Shown here piece by piece: positions 11,426 through 25,174 of a DNA stretch of 64,000 bases. The stretch is from NCBI RefSeq assembly GCF_905163445.1, contig NW_024396996.1, positions 1 to 64,000 of the forward strand, written 5' to 3'. The position numbers and the translations under genes were made by a program. A model generated the notes under the pieces. That model had not been told where the DNA came from, made no database searches, and worked only from the letters and a program-made list of their open reading frames with translations. Numbering within the stretch: position 1 is the stretch's first letter; each line of letters starts with the position of its first letter. Origin of the DNA: Pararge aegeria. Lineage: Eukaryota; Arthropoda; Insecta; Lepidoptera; Nymphalidae.

Positions 11426-12869
11426 ATTGTACCCCGCACAGGGGGGAGGTACGGGTAGGTAGTGACGAAAAATAACGATACGGGACTCTTACGAGGTCTC
11501 GCAATCGGAATGAGTACACTTTAAATATTTTAACGAGGTAAAATTTAAGGGCATTGAGGGTCTGGTGCCAGTGGTGGTTGATTAGATCCACACACTATAC
11601 TTTTTATAATTATGTGGCGTTATGTCTCTATAAAAGTGGTGGTCTTTTATTATGTTATTTATTAATGGTATTTTTTTAATATCATATCAATATTGTACCC
11701 CGCACGGGGGGAGGTAGGGGGGGGTAGGTAGTGACGAAAAATAACGATACGGGACTCTTACGAGGTCTCGTAATCGGAATGAGTTTCTGCGACTACCATT
11801 GTCTGTCGCGGGTAACGGGGAATCAGGGTTCGATTCCGGTGAGGGAGCCTGAGAAACTGCTACCACATCCAAGGAAGGCAGCAGGCGCGTAAATTACCCA
11901 CTCCCTGCACGGGGGGGGAGGTACGGGTAGGTAGTGACGAAAAATAACGATACGGGACTCTTACGAGGGCCCGTCATCGAATAATCAATACACGAACTGC
12001 CCACACACTTGTAAATATAGACGCGCAAGATCGTTACACGAACCGCTTACCATTATAGTAAACTACTATGCAAACACACATAACATATACGCAATAAGAG
12101 AACTTTAAATTGGAGATTTTACCCTACCACACCCGTCTGTCTCATTCTGAAAACTATTCAAAATAATTGCTATTTTTCATTCTCATTCAAATATAAATAA
12201 TAGTAAATAATATATAATTTTTGACTGAACTGAACCCAAGTGCCCGGCCTGTGGCCGGGCACCCCTCGTATTCATGTTCTAACCTAACCTAACCTAAATC
12301 TAGTTTTGACACCTTTAGACTTTAGATTCAAGATTTAATGTGAATATATGCATTAATAAAAACTCATTACTATTTTAATACTAGTTATGCTGCTGTTGAT
12401 GCACTGATGAAAGCCAGATAGCTAGATCAGTGTTTAGTTAGTCGTAGTTGCCGGTGGGCTGAGGTCTAAAGGAATCCAAACTAGTTTTAAAAGGTTTGGA
12501 TAGGTTAGGTTAGGTTAGAACATGAATAAGACGGGTGCCCGGCCGCAGGCCGGTCACTTAGGTTCAGTTCCGTTTAAAAAAAAAAAAACAAAAAACAAAA
12601 CGTACCAATACAAAGTACTCTTATTCATATTAGAAGATATTGTAAAATAACAATTAATTTAATTTTTTTTTTTTTTTTTCACTTACACATTAGGCCCGTC
12701 GCGCCGCGCCACTACTATATGGGGCGAAGGTGCGAAGTCGACGGCGACGACAAAGTACCGAGTCTAAGGAGACTGATGGCGGCGCCACACAGTGGCGTTA
12801 TGTCTCTATAAAAGTGGTGGTCTTTTATTATGTTATTTATTAATGGTATTATTTTAATATCATATCAAT
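11426..12869 (+). repeat. Satellite unit 8 (standard)
   Basis: 1444 bp, A-B-C-D-E, with the gcgtaaatt and gagggcccgtc pair. Confidence 0.95.
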
Positions 12870-15368
12870 ATTGTACCCCGCACAGGGGGGAGGTACGGGT
12901 AGGTAGTGACGAAAAATAACGATACGGGACTCTTACGAGGTCTCGCAATCGGAATGAGTACACTTTAAATATTTTAACGAGGTAAAATTTAAGGGCATTG
13001 AGGGTCTGGTGCCAGTGGTGGTTGATTAGATCCACACACTATACTTTTTATAATTATGTGGCGTTATGTCTCTATAAAAGTGGTGGTCTTTTATTATGTT
13101 ATTTATTAATGGTATTTTTTTAATATCATATCAATATTGTACCCCGCACGGGGGGAGGTAGGGGGGTAGGTAGTGACGAAAAATAACGATACGGGACTCT
13201 TACGAGGTCTCGCAATCGGAATGAGTACACTTTAAATATTTTAACGAGGTAAAATTTAAGGGCATTGAGGGTCTGGTGCCAGTGGTGGTTGATTAGATCC
13301 ACACACTATACTTTTTATAATTATGTGGCGTTATGTCTCTATAAAAGTGGTGGTCTTTTATTATGTTATTTATTAATGGTATTTTTTTAATATCATATCA
13401 ATATTGTACCCCGCACGGGGGGAGGTAGGGGGGGTAGGTAGTGACGAAAAATATCGATACGGGACTCTTACGAGGTCTCGTAATCGGAATGAGTTTCTGC
13501 GACTACCATTGTCTGTCGCGGGTAACGGGGAATCAGGGTTCGATTCCGGTGAGGGAGCCTGAGAAACTGCTACCACATCCAAGGAAGGCAGCAGGCGCGT
13601 AAATTACCCACTCCCTGCACGGGGGGGGAGGTACGGGTAGGTAGTGACGAAAAATAACGATACGGGACTCTTACGAGGTCTCGTAATCGGAATGAGTTTC
13701 TGCGACTACCATTGTCTGTCGCGGGTAACGGGGAATCAGGGTTCGATTCCGGTGAGGGAGCCTGAGAAACTGCTACCACATCCAAGGAAGGCAGCAGGCG
13801 CGTAAATTACCCACTCCCTGCACGGGGGGGAGGTACGGGTAGGTAGTGACGAAAAATAACGATACGGGACTCTTACGAGGGCCCGTCATCGAATAATCAA
13901 TACACGAACTGCCCACACACTTGTAAATATAGACGCGCAAGATCGTTACACGAACCGCTTACCATTATAGTAAACTACTATGCAAACACACATAACATAT
14001 ACGCAATAAGAGAACTTTAAATTGGAGATTTTACCCTACCACACCCGTCTGTCTCATTCTGAAAACTATTCAAAATAATTGCTATTTTTCATTCTCATTC
14101 AAATATAAATAATAGTAAATAATATATAATATATAATGTGGTCTTTTATTATGTTATTTATTAATGGTATTTTTTTAATATCATATCAATATTGTACCCC
14201 GCACGGGGGGAGGTAGGGGGGGGTAGGTAGTGACGAAAAATAACGATACGGGACTCTTACGAGGTCTCGTAATCGGAATGAGTTTCTGCGACTACCATTG
14301 TCTGTCGCGGGTAACGGGGAATCAGGGTTCGATTCCGGTGAGGGAGCCTGAGAAACTGCTACCACATCCAAGGAAGGCAGCAGGCGCGCAAATTACCCAC
14401 TCCCTGCACGGGGGGGGAGGTACGGGTAGGTAGTGACGAAAAATAACGATACGGGACTCTTACGAGGGCCCGTCATCGAATAATCAATACACGAACTGCC
14501 CACACACTTGTAAATATAGACGCGCAAGATCGTTACACGAACCGCTTACCATTATAGTAAACTACTATGCAAACACACATAACATATACGCAATAAGAGA
14601 ACTTTAAATTGGAGATTTTACCCTACCACACCCGTCTGTCTCATTCTGAAAACTATTCAAAATAATTGCTATTTTTCATTCTCATTCAAATATAAATAAT
14701 AGTAAATAATATATAATTTTTGACTGAACTGAACCCAAGTGCCCGGCCTGTGGCCGGGCACCCCTCGTATTCATGTTCTAACCTAACCTAACCTAAATCT
14801 AGTTTTGACACCTTTAGACTTTAGATTCAAGATTTAATGTGAATATATGCATTAATAAAAATTCATTACTATTTTAATACTAGTTATGCTGCTGTTGATG
14901 CACTGATGAAAGCCAGATAGCTAGATCAGTGTTTAGTTAGTCGTAGTTGCCGGTGGGCTGAGGTCTAAAGGAATCCAAACTAGTTTTAAAAGGTTTGGAT
15001 AGGTTAGGTTAGGTTAGAACATGAATAAGACGGGTGCCCGGCCGCAGGCCGGTCACTTAGGTTCAGTTCCGTTTAAAAAAAAAAAAACAAAAAACAAAAC
15101 GTACCAATACAAAGTACTCGTATTCATATTAGAAGATATTGTAAAATAACAATTAATTTAATTTTTTTTTTTTTTTTTCACTTACACATTAGGCCCGTCG
15201 CGCCGCGCCACTACTATATGGGGCGAAGGTGCGAAGTCGACGGCGACGACAAAGTACCGAGTCTAAGGAGACTGATGGCGGCGCCACACAGTGGCGTTAT
15301 GTCTCTATAAAAGTGGTGGTCTTTTATTATGTTATTTATTAATGGTATTATTTTAATATCATATCAAT
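12870..15368 (+). repeat. Compound satellite unit 9 (A-A'-B-B'-C, then B-C-D-E)
   Basis: It repeats the unit 4 arrangement 8807 bp later. The 203-bp 18S-like step is doubled (ends near 13582 and 13785), the C-to-A-tail junction is at about 14130-14138 and a short subunit starts at 14191. It also has an extra A-like module, A', at 13136-13402. That module begins with a B-type head (gcacggggggaggtagggg) and continues as A (gcaatcggaatgagtacac), so it is a recombinant. Confidence 0.93.
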
Positions 15369-17078
15369 ATTGTACCCCGCACAGGGGGGAGGTACGGGTA
15401 GGTAGTGACGAAAAATAACGATACGGGACTCTTACGAGGTCTCGCAATCGGAATGAGTACACTTTAAATATTTTAACGAGGTAAAATTTAAGGGCATTGA
15501 GGGTCTGGTGCCAGTGGTGGTTGATTAGATCCACACACTATACTTTTTATAATTATGTGGCGTTATGTCTCTATAAAAGTGGTGGTCTTTTATTATGTTA
15601 TTTATTAATGGTATTATTTTAATATCATATCAATATTGTACCCCGCACAGGGGGGAGGTACGGGTAGGTAGTGACGAAAAATAACGATACGGGACTCTTA
15701 CGAGGTCTCGCAATCGGAATGAGTACACTTTAAATATTTTAACGAGGTAAAATTAAAGGGCATTGAGGGTCTGGTGCCAGTGGTGGTTGATTAGATCCAC
15801 ACACTATACTTTTTATAATTATGTGGCGTTATGTCTCTATAAAAGTGGTGGTCTTTTATTATGTTATTTATTAATGGTATTTTTTTAATATCATATCAAT
15901 ATTGTACCCCGCACGGGGGGAGGTAGGGGGGGGTAGGTAGTGACGAAAAATAACGATACGGGACTCTTACGAGGTCTCGTAATCGGAATGAGTTTCTGCG
16001 ACTACCATTGTCTGTCGCGGGTAACGGGGAATCAGGGTTCGATTCCGGTGAGGGAGCCTGAGAAACTGCTACCACATCCAAGGAAGGCAGCAGGCGCGCA
16101 AATTACCCACTCCCTGCACGGGGGGGGAGGTACGGGTAGGTAGTGACGAAAAATAACGATACGGGACTCTTACGAGGTCCCGTCATCGAATAATCAATAC
16201 ACGAACTGCCCACACACTTGTAAATATAGACGCGCAAGATCGTTACACGAACCGCTTACCATTATAGTAAACTACTATGCAAACACACATAACATATACG
16301 CAATAAGAGAACTTGAAATTGGAGATTTTACCCTACCACACCCGTCTGTCTCATTCTGAAAACTATTCAAAATAATTGCTATTTTTCATTCTCATTCAAA
16401 TATAAATAATAGTAAATAATATATAATTTTTGACTGAACTGAACCCAAGTGCCCGGCCTGTGGCCGGGCACCCCTCGTATTCATGTTCTAACCTAACCTA
16501 ACCTAAATCTAGTTTTGACACCTTTAGACTTTAGATTCAAGATTTAATGTGAATATATGCATTAATAAAAACTCATTACTATTTTAATACTAGTTATGCT
16601 GCTGTTGATGCACTGATGAAAGCCAGATAGCTAGATCAGTGTTTAGTTAGTCGTAGTTGCCGGTGGGCTGAGGTCTAAAGGAATCCAAACTAGTTTTAAA
16701 AGGTTTGGATAGGTTAGGTTAGGTTAGAACATGAATAAGACGGGTGCCCGGCCGCAGGCCGGTCACTTAGGTTCAGTTCCGTTTAAAAAAAAAAAAACAA
16801 AAAACAAAACGTACCAATACAAAGTACTCTTATTCATATTAGAAGATATTGTAAAATAACAATTAATTTAATTTTTTTTTTTTTTTTTCACTTACACATT
16901 AGGCCCGTCGCGCCGCGCCACTACTATATGGGGCGAAGGTGCGAAGTCGACGGCGACGACAAAGTACCGAGTCTAAGGAGACTGATGGCGGCGCCACACA
17001 GTGGCGTTATGTCTCTATAAAAGTGGTGGTCTTTTATTATGTTATTTATTAATGGTATTATTTTAATATCATATCAAT
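15369..17078 (+). repeat. Satellite unit 10 (A-A-B-C-D-E, 1710 bp)
   Basis: A copies at 15369 and 15635, B at 15901. It carries acttgaaattgg (G at 16315), otherwise seen only in unit 6, and the gcgcaaatt and gaggtcccgtc pair. Confidence 0.95.
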
Positions 17079-18522
17079 ATTGTACCCCGCACAGGGGGGA
17101 GGTACGGGTAGGTAGTGACGAAAAATAACGATACGGGACTCTTACGAGGTCTCGCAATCGGAATGAGTACACTTTAAATATTTTAACGAGGTAAAATTTA
17201 AGGGCATTGAGGGTCTGGTGCCAGTGGTGGTTGATTAGATCCACACACTATACTTTTTATAATTATGTGGCGTTATGTCTCTATAAAAGTGGTGGTCTTT
17301 TATTATGTTATTTATTAATGGTATTTTTTTAATATCATATCAATATTGTACCCCGCACGGGGGGAGGTAGGGGGGGGTAGGTAGTGACGAAAAATAACGA
17401 TACGGGACTCTTACGAGGTCTCGTAATCGGAATGAGTTTCTGCGACTACCATTGTCTGTCGCGGGTAACGGGGAATCAGGGTTCGATTCCGGTGAGGGAG
17501 CCTGAGAAACTGCTACCACATCCAAGGAAGGCAGCAGGCGCGCAAATTACCCACTCCCTGCACGGGGGGGGAGGTACGGGTAGGTAGTGACGAAAAATAA
17601 CGATACGGGACTCTTACGAGGGCCCGTCATCGAATAATCAATACACGAACTGCCCACACACTTGTAAATATAGACGCGCAAGATCGTTACACGAACCGCT
17701 TACCATTATAGTAAACTACTATGCAAACACACATAACATATACGCAATAAGAGAACTTTAAATTGGAGATTTTACCCTACCACACCCGTCTGTCTCATTC
17801 TGAAAACTATTCAAAATAATTGCTATTTTTCATTCTCATTCAAATATAAATAATAGTAAATAATATATAATTTTTGACTGAACTGAACCCAAGTGCCCGG
17901 CCTGTGGCCGGGCACCCCTCGTATTCATGTTCTAACCTAACCTAACCTAAATCTAGTTTTGACACCTTTAGACTTTAGATTCAAGATTTAATGTGAATAT
18001 ATGCATTAATAAAAACTCATTACTATTTTAATACTAGTTATGCTGCTGTTGATGCACTGATGAAAGCCAGATAGCTAGATCAGTGTTTAGTTAGTCGTAG
18101 TTGCCGGTGGGCTGAGGTCTAAAGGAATCCAAACTAGTTTTAAAAGGTTTGGATAGGTTAGGTTAGGTTAGAACATGAATAAGACGGGTGCCCGGCCGCA
18201 GGCCGGTCACTTAGGTTCAGTTCCGTTTAAAAAAAAAAAAACAAAAAACAAAACGTACCAATACAAAGTACTCTTATTCATATTAGAAGATATTGTAAAA
18301 TAACAATTAATTTAATTTTTTTTTTTTTTTTTCACTTACATATTAGGCCCGTCGCGCCGCGCCACTACTATATGGGGCGAAGGTGCGAAGTCGACGGCGA
18401 CGACAAAGTACCGAGTCTAAGGAGACTGATGGCGGCGCCACACAGTGGCGTTATGTCTCTATAAAAGTGGTGGTCTTTTATTATGTTATTTATTAATGGT
18501 ATTATTTTAATATCATATCAAT
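17079..18522 (+). repeat. Satellite unit 11 (standard)
   Basis: 1444 bp. It has the mixed variant pair gcgcaaatt with gagggcccgtc. It has a private cttacatattagg variant in E. Confidence 0.95.
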
Positions 18523-19964
18523 ATTGTACCCCGCACAGGGGGGAGGTACGGGTAGGTAGTGACGAAAAATAACGATACGGGACTCTTACGAGGTCTCGCA
18601 ATCGGAATGAGTACACTTTAAATATTTTAACGAGGTAAAATTTAAGGGCATTGAGGGTCTGGTGCCAGTGGTGGTTGATTAGATCCACACACTATACTTT
18701 TTATAATTATGTGGCGTTATGTCTCTATAAAAGTGGTGGTCTTTTATTATGTTATTTATTAATGGTTTTTTTTTAATATCATATCAATATTGTACCCCGC
18801 ACGGGGGGAGGTAGGGGGGTAGGTAGTGACGAAAAATAACGATACGGGACTCTTACGAGGTCTCGTAATCGGAATGAGTTTCTGCGACTACCATTGTCTG
18901 TCGCGGGTAACGGGGAATCAGGGTTCGATTCCGGTGAGGGAGCCTGAGAAACTGCTACCACATCCAAGGAAGGCAGCAGGCGCGTAAATTACCCACTCCC
19001 TGCACGGGGGGGGAGGTACGGGTAGGTAGTGACGAAAAATAACGATACGGGACTCTTACGAGGGCCCGTCATCGAATAATCAATACACGAACTGCCCACA
19101 CACTTGTAAATATAGACGCGCAAGATCGTTACACGAACCGCTTACCATTATAGTAAACTACTATGCAAACACACATAACATATACGCAATAAGAGAACTT
19201 TAAATTGGAGATTTTACCCTACCACACCCGTCTGTCTCATTCTGAAAACTATTCAAAATAATTGCTATTTTTCATTCTCATTCAAATATAAATAATAGTA
19301 AATAATATATAATTTTTGACTGAACTGAACCCAAGTGCCCGGCCTGTGGCCGGGCACCCCTCGTATTCATGTTCTAACCTAACCTAACCTAAATCTAGTT
19401 TTGACACCTTTAGACTTTAGATTCAAGATTTAATGTGAATATATGCATTAATAAAAACTCATTACTATTTTAATACTAGTTATGCTGCTGTTGATGCACT
19501 GATGAAAGCCAGATAGCTAGATCAGTGTTTAGTTAGTCGTAGTTGCCGGTGGGCTGAGGTCTAAAGGAATCCAAACTAGTTTTAAAAGGTTTGGATAGGT
19601 TAGGTTAGGTTAGAACATGAATAAGACGGGTGCCCGGCCGCAGGCCGGTCACTTAGGTTCAGTTCCGTTTAAAAAAAAAAAAACAAAAAACAAAACGTAC
19701 CAATACAAAGTACTCTTATTCATATTAGAAGATATTGTAAAATAACAATTAATTTAATTTTTTTTTTTTTTTTTCACTTACACATTAGGCCCGTCGCGCC
19801 GCGCCACTACTATATGGGGCGAAGGTGCGAAGTCGACGGCGACGACAAAGTACCGAGTCTAAGGAGACTGATGGCGGCGCCACACAGTGGCGTTATGTCT
19901 CTATAAAAGTGGTGGTCTTTTATTATGTTATTTATTAATGGTATTATTTTAATATCATATCAAT
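18523..19964 (+). repeat. Satellite unit 12 (standard)
   Basis: 1442 bp with the gcgtaaatt and gagggcccgtc pair. The shorter 6-G run in the B head explains the 2-bp difference. Confidence 0.95.
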
Positions 19965-21408
19965 ATTGTACCCCGCACAGGGGGGAGGTACGGGTAGGTA
20001 GTGACGAAAAATAACGATACGGGACTCTTACGAGGTCTCGCAATCGGAATGAGTACACTTTAAATATTTTAACGAGGTAAAATTTAAGGGCATTGAGGGT
20101 CTGGTGCCAGTGGTGGTTGATTAGATCCACACACTATACTTTTTATAATTATGTGGCGTTATGTCTCTATAAAAGTGGTGGTCTTTTATTATGTTATTTA
20201 TTAATGGTATTTTTTTAATATCATATCAATATTGTACCCCGCACGGGGGGAGGTAGGAGGGGGTAGGTAGTGACGAAAAATAACGATACGGGACTCTTAC
20301 GAGGTCTCGTAATCGGAATGAGTTTCTGCGACTACCATTGTCTGTCGCGGGTAACGGGGAATCAGGGTTCGATTCCGGTGAGGGAGCCTGAGAAACTGCT
20401 ACCACATCCAAGGAAGGCAGCAGGCGCGTAAATTACCCACTCCCTGCACGGGGGGGGAGGTACGGGTAGGTAGTGACGAAAAATAACGATACGGGACTCT
20501 TACGAGGGCCCGTCATCGAATAATCAATACACGAACTGCCCACACACTTGTAAATATAGACGCGCAAGATCGTTACACGAACCGCTTACCATTATAGTAA
20601 ACTACTATGCAAACACACATAACATATACGCAATAAGAGAACTTTAAATTGGAGATTTTACCCTACCACACCCGTCTGTCTCATTCTGAAAACTATTCAA
20701 AATAATTGCTATTTTTCATTCTCATTCAAATATAAATAATAGTAAATAATATATAATTTTTGACTGAACTGAACCCAAGTGCCCGGCCTGTGGCCGGGCA
20801 CCCCTCGTATTCATGTTCTAACCTAACCTAACCTAAATCTAGTTTTGACACCTTTAGACTTTAGATTCAAGATTTAATGTGAATATATGCATTAATAAAA
20901 ACTCATTACTATTTTAATACTAGTTATGCTGCTGTTGATGCACTGATGAAAGCCAGATAGCTAGATCAGTGTTTAGTTAGTCGTAGTTGCCGGTGGGCTG
21001 AGGTCTAAAGGAATCCAAACTAGTTTTAAAAGGTTTGGATAGGTTAGGTTAGGTTAGAACATGAATAAGACGGGTGCCCGGCCGCAGGCCGGTCACTTAG
21101 GTTCAGTTCCGTTTAAAAAAAAAAAAACAAAAAACAAAACGTACCAATACAAAGTACTCTTATTCATATTAGAAGATATTGTAAAATAACAATTAATTTA
21201 ATTTTTTTTTTTTTTTTTCACTTACACATTAGGCCCGTCGCGCCGCGCCACTACTATATGGGGCGAAGGTGCGAAGTCGACGGCGACGACAAAGTACCGA
21301 GTCTAAGGAGACTGATGGCGGCGCCACACAGTGGCGTTATGTCTCTATAAAAGTGGTGGTCTTTTATTATGTTATTTATTAATGGTATTATTTTAATATC
21401 ATATCAAT
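19965..21408 (+). repeat. Satellite unit 13 (standard)
   Basis: 1444 bp. The G-run in the B head is interrupted (aggtaggaggggg), a private variant. It has the gcgtaaatt and gagggcccgtc pair. Confidence 0.95.
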
Positions 21409-22852
21409 ATTGTACCCCGCACAGGGGGGAGGTACGGGTAGGTAGTGACGAAAAATAACGATACGGGACTCTTACGAGGTCTCGCAATCGGAATGAGTAC
21501 ACTTTAAATATTTTAACGAGGTAAAATTTAAGGGCATTGAGGGTCTGGTGCCAGTGGTGGTTGATTAGATCCACACACTATACTTTTTATAATTATGTGG
21601 CGTTATGTCTCTATAAAAGTGGTGGTCTTTTATTATGTTATTTATTAATGGTATTTTTTTAATATCATATCAATATTGTACCCCGCAGGGGGGGAGGTAG
21701 GGGGGGGTAGGTAGTGACGAAAAATAACGATACGGGACTCTTACGAGGTCTCGTAATCGGAATGAGTTTCTGCGACTACCATTGTCTGTCGCGGGTAACG
21801 GGGAATCAGGGTTCGATTCCGGTGAGGGAGCCTGAGAAACTGCTACCACATCCAAGGAAGGCAGCAGGCGCGCAAATTACCCACTCCCTGCACGGGGGGG
21901 GAGGTACGGGTAGGTAGTGACGAAAAATAACGATACGGGACTCTTACGAGGGCCCGTCATCGAATAATCAATACACGAACTGCCCACACACTTGTAAATA
22001 TAGACGCGCAAGATCGTTACACGAACCGCTTACCATTATAGTAAACTACTATGCAAACACACATAACATATACGCAATAAGAGAACTTTAAATTGGAGAT
22101 TTTACCCTACCACACCCGTCTGTCTCATTCTGAAAACTATTCAAAATAATTGCTATTTTTCATTCTCATTCAAATATAAATAATAGTAAATAATATATAA
22201 TTTTTGACTGAACTGAACCCAAGTGCCCGGCCTGTGGCCGGGCACCCCTCGTATTCATGTTCTAACCTAACCTAACCTAAATCTAGTTTTGACACCTTTA
22301 GACTTTAGATTCAAGATTTAATGTGAATATATGCATTAATAAAAACTCATTACTATTTTAATACTAGTTATGCTGCTGTTGATGCACTGATGAAAGCCAG
22401 ATAGCTAGATCAGTGTTTAGTTAGTCGTAGTTGCCGGTGGGCTGAGGTCTAAAGGAATCCAAACTAGTTTTAAAAGGTTTGGATAGGTTAGGTTAGGTTA
22501 GAACATGAATAAGACGGGTGCCCGGCCGCAGGCCGGTCACTTAGGTTCAGTTCCGTTTAAAAAAAAAAAAACAAAAAACAAAACGTACCAATACAAAGTA
22601 CTCTTATTCATATTAGAAGATATTGTAAAATAACAATTAATTTAATTTTTTTTTTTTTTTTTCACTTACACATTAGGCCCGTCGCGCCGCGCCACTACTA
22701 TATGGGGCGAAGGTGCGAAGTCGACGGCGACGACAAAGTACCGAGTCTAAGGAGACTGATGGCGGCGCCACACAGTGGCGTTATGTCTCTATAAAAGTGG
22801 TGGTCTTTTATTATGTTATTTATTAATGGTATTATTTTAATATCATATCAAT
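21409..22852 (+). repeat. Satellite unit 14 (standard)
   Basis: 1444 bp with the mixed pair gcgcaaatt and gagggcccgtc. The B head reads cccgcaggggggg instead of cccgcacgggggg. Confidence 0.95.
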
Positions 22853-24294
22853 ATTGTACCCCGCACAGGGGGGAGGTACGGGTAGGTAGTGACGAAAAAT
22901 AACGATACGGGACTCTTACGAGGTCTCGCAATCGGAATGAGTACACTTTAAATATTTTAACGAGGTAAAATTTAAGGGCATTGAGGGTCTGGTGCCAGTG
23001 GTGGTTGATTAGATCCACACACTATACTTTTTATAATTATGTGGCGTTATGTCTCTATAAAAGTGGTGGTCTTTTATTATGTTATTTATTAATGGTATTT
23101 TTTTAATATCATATCAATATTGTACCCCGCACGGGGGGAGGTAGGGGGGTAGGTAGTGACGAAAAATAACGATACGGGACTCTTACGAGGTCTCGTAATC
23201 GGAATGAGTTTCTGCGACTACCATTGTCTGTCGCGGGTAACGGGGAATCAGGGTTCGATTCCGGTGAGGGAGCCTGAGAAACTGCTACCACATCCAAGGA
23301 AGGCAGCAGGCGCGTAAATTACCCACTCCCTGCACGGGGGGGGAGGTACGGGTAGGTAGTGACGAAAAATAACGATACGGGACTCTTACGAGGGCCCGTC
23401 ATCGAATAATCAATACACGAACTGCCCACACACTTGTAAATATAGACGCGCAAGATCGTTACACGAACCGCTTACCATTATAGTAAACTACTATGCAAAC
23501 ACACATAACATATACGCAATAAGAGAACTTTAAATTGGAGATTTTACCCTACCACACCCGTCTGTCTCATTCTGAAAACTATTCAAAATAATTGCTATTT
23601 TTCATTCTCATTCAAATATAAATAATAGTAAATAATATATAATTTTTGACTGAACTGAACCCAAGTGCCCGGCCTGTGGCCGGGCACCCCTCGTATTCAT
23701 GTTCTAACCTAACCTAACCTAAATCTAGTTTTGACACCTTTAGACTTTAGATTCAAGATTTAATGTGAATATATGCATTAATAAAAACTCATTACTATTT
23801 TAATACTAGTTATGCTGCTGTTGATGCACTGATGAAAGCCAGATAGCTAGATCAGTGTTTAGTTAGTCGTAGTTGCCGGTGGGCTGAGGTCTAAAGGAAT
23901 CCAAACTAGTTTTAAAAGGTTTGGATAGGTTAGGTTAGGTTAGAACATGAATAAGACGGGTGCCCGGCCGCAGGCCGGTCACTTAGGTTCAGTTCCGTTT
24001 AAAAAAAAAAAAACAAAAAACAAAACGTACCAATACAAAGTACTCTTATTCATATTAGAAGATATTGTAAAATAACAATTAATTTTTTTTTTTTTTTTTT
24101 TTTTCACTTACACATTAGGCCCGTCGCGCCGCGCCACTACTATATGGGGCGAAGGTGCGAAGTCGACGGCGACGACAAAGTACCGAGTCTAAGGAGACTG
24201 ATGGCGGCGCCACACAGTGGCGTTATGTCTCTATAAAAGTGGTGGTCTTTTATTATGTTATTTATTAATGGTATTATTTTAATATCATATCAAT
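22853..24294 (+). repeat. Satellite unit 15 (standard)
   Basis: 1442 bp with the gcgtaaatt and gagggcccgtc pair. In E the aatttaattt spacer before the T-run is replaced by T, making a longer T-run. Confidence 0.95.
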
Positions 24295-25174
24295 ATTGTA
24301 CCCCGCACAGGGGGGAGGTACGGGTAGGTAGTGACGAAAAATAACGATACGGGACTCTTACGAGGTCTCGCAATCGGAATGAGTACACTTTAAATATTTT
24401 AACGAGGTAAAATTTAAGGGCATTGAGGGTCTGGTGCCAGTGGTGGTTGATTAGATCCACACACTATACTTTTTATAATTATGTGGCGTTATGTCTCTAT
24501 AAAAGTGGTGGTCTTTTATTATGTTATTTATTAATGGTATTTTTTTAATATCATATCAATATTGTACCCCTCGTATTCATGTTCTAACCTAACCTAACCT
24601 AAATCTAGTTTTGACACCTTTAGACTTTAGATTCAAGATTTAATGTGAATATATGCATTAATAAAAACTCATTACTATTTTAATACTAGTTATGCTGCTG
24701 TTGATGCACTGATGAAAGCCAGATAGCTAGATCAGTGTTTAGTTAGTCGTAGTTGCCGGTGGGCTGAGGTCTAAAGGAATCCAAACTAGTTTTAAAAGGT
24801 TTGGATAGGTTAGGTTAGGTTAGAACATGAATAAGACGGGTGCCCGGCCGCAGGCCGGTCACTTAGATTCAGTTCCGTTTAAAAAAAAAAAAACAAAAAA
24901 CAAAACGTACCAATACAAAGTACTCTTATTCATATTAGAAGATATTGTAAAATAACAATTAATTTAATTTTTTTTTTTTTTTTTCACTTACACATTAGGC
25001 CCGTCGCGCCGCGCCACTACTATATGGGGCGAAGGTGCGAAGTCGACGGCGACAACAAAGTACCGAGTCTAAGGAGACTGATGGCGGCGCCACACAGTGG
25101 CGTTATGTCTCTATAAAAGTGGTGGTCTTTTATTATGTTATTTATTAATGGTATTATTTTAATATCATATCAAT
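24295..25174 (+). repeat. Truncated satellite unit 16 (A, partial D, E; 880 bp)
   Basis: After module A the sequence attgtacccc (24561-24570) jumps directly to tcgtattcatg inside the left arm of D. B, C and the outer left arm of D, including its hairpin, are lost (about 566 bp). The word acccc is present at both breakpoints, so the deletion could have used microhomology. Confidence 0.93.
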
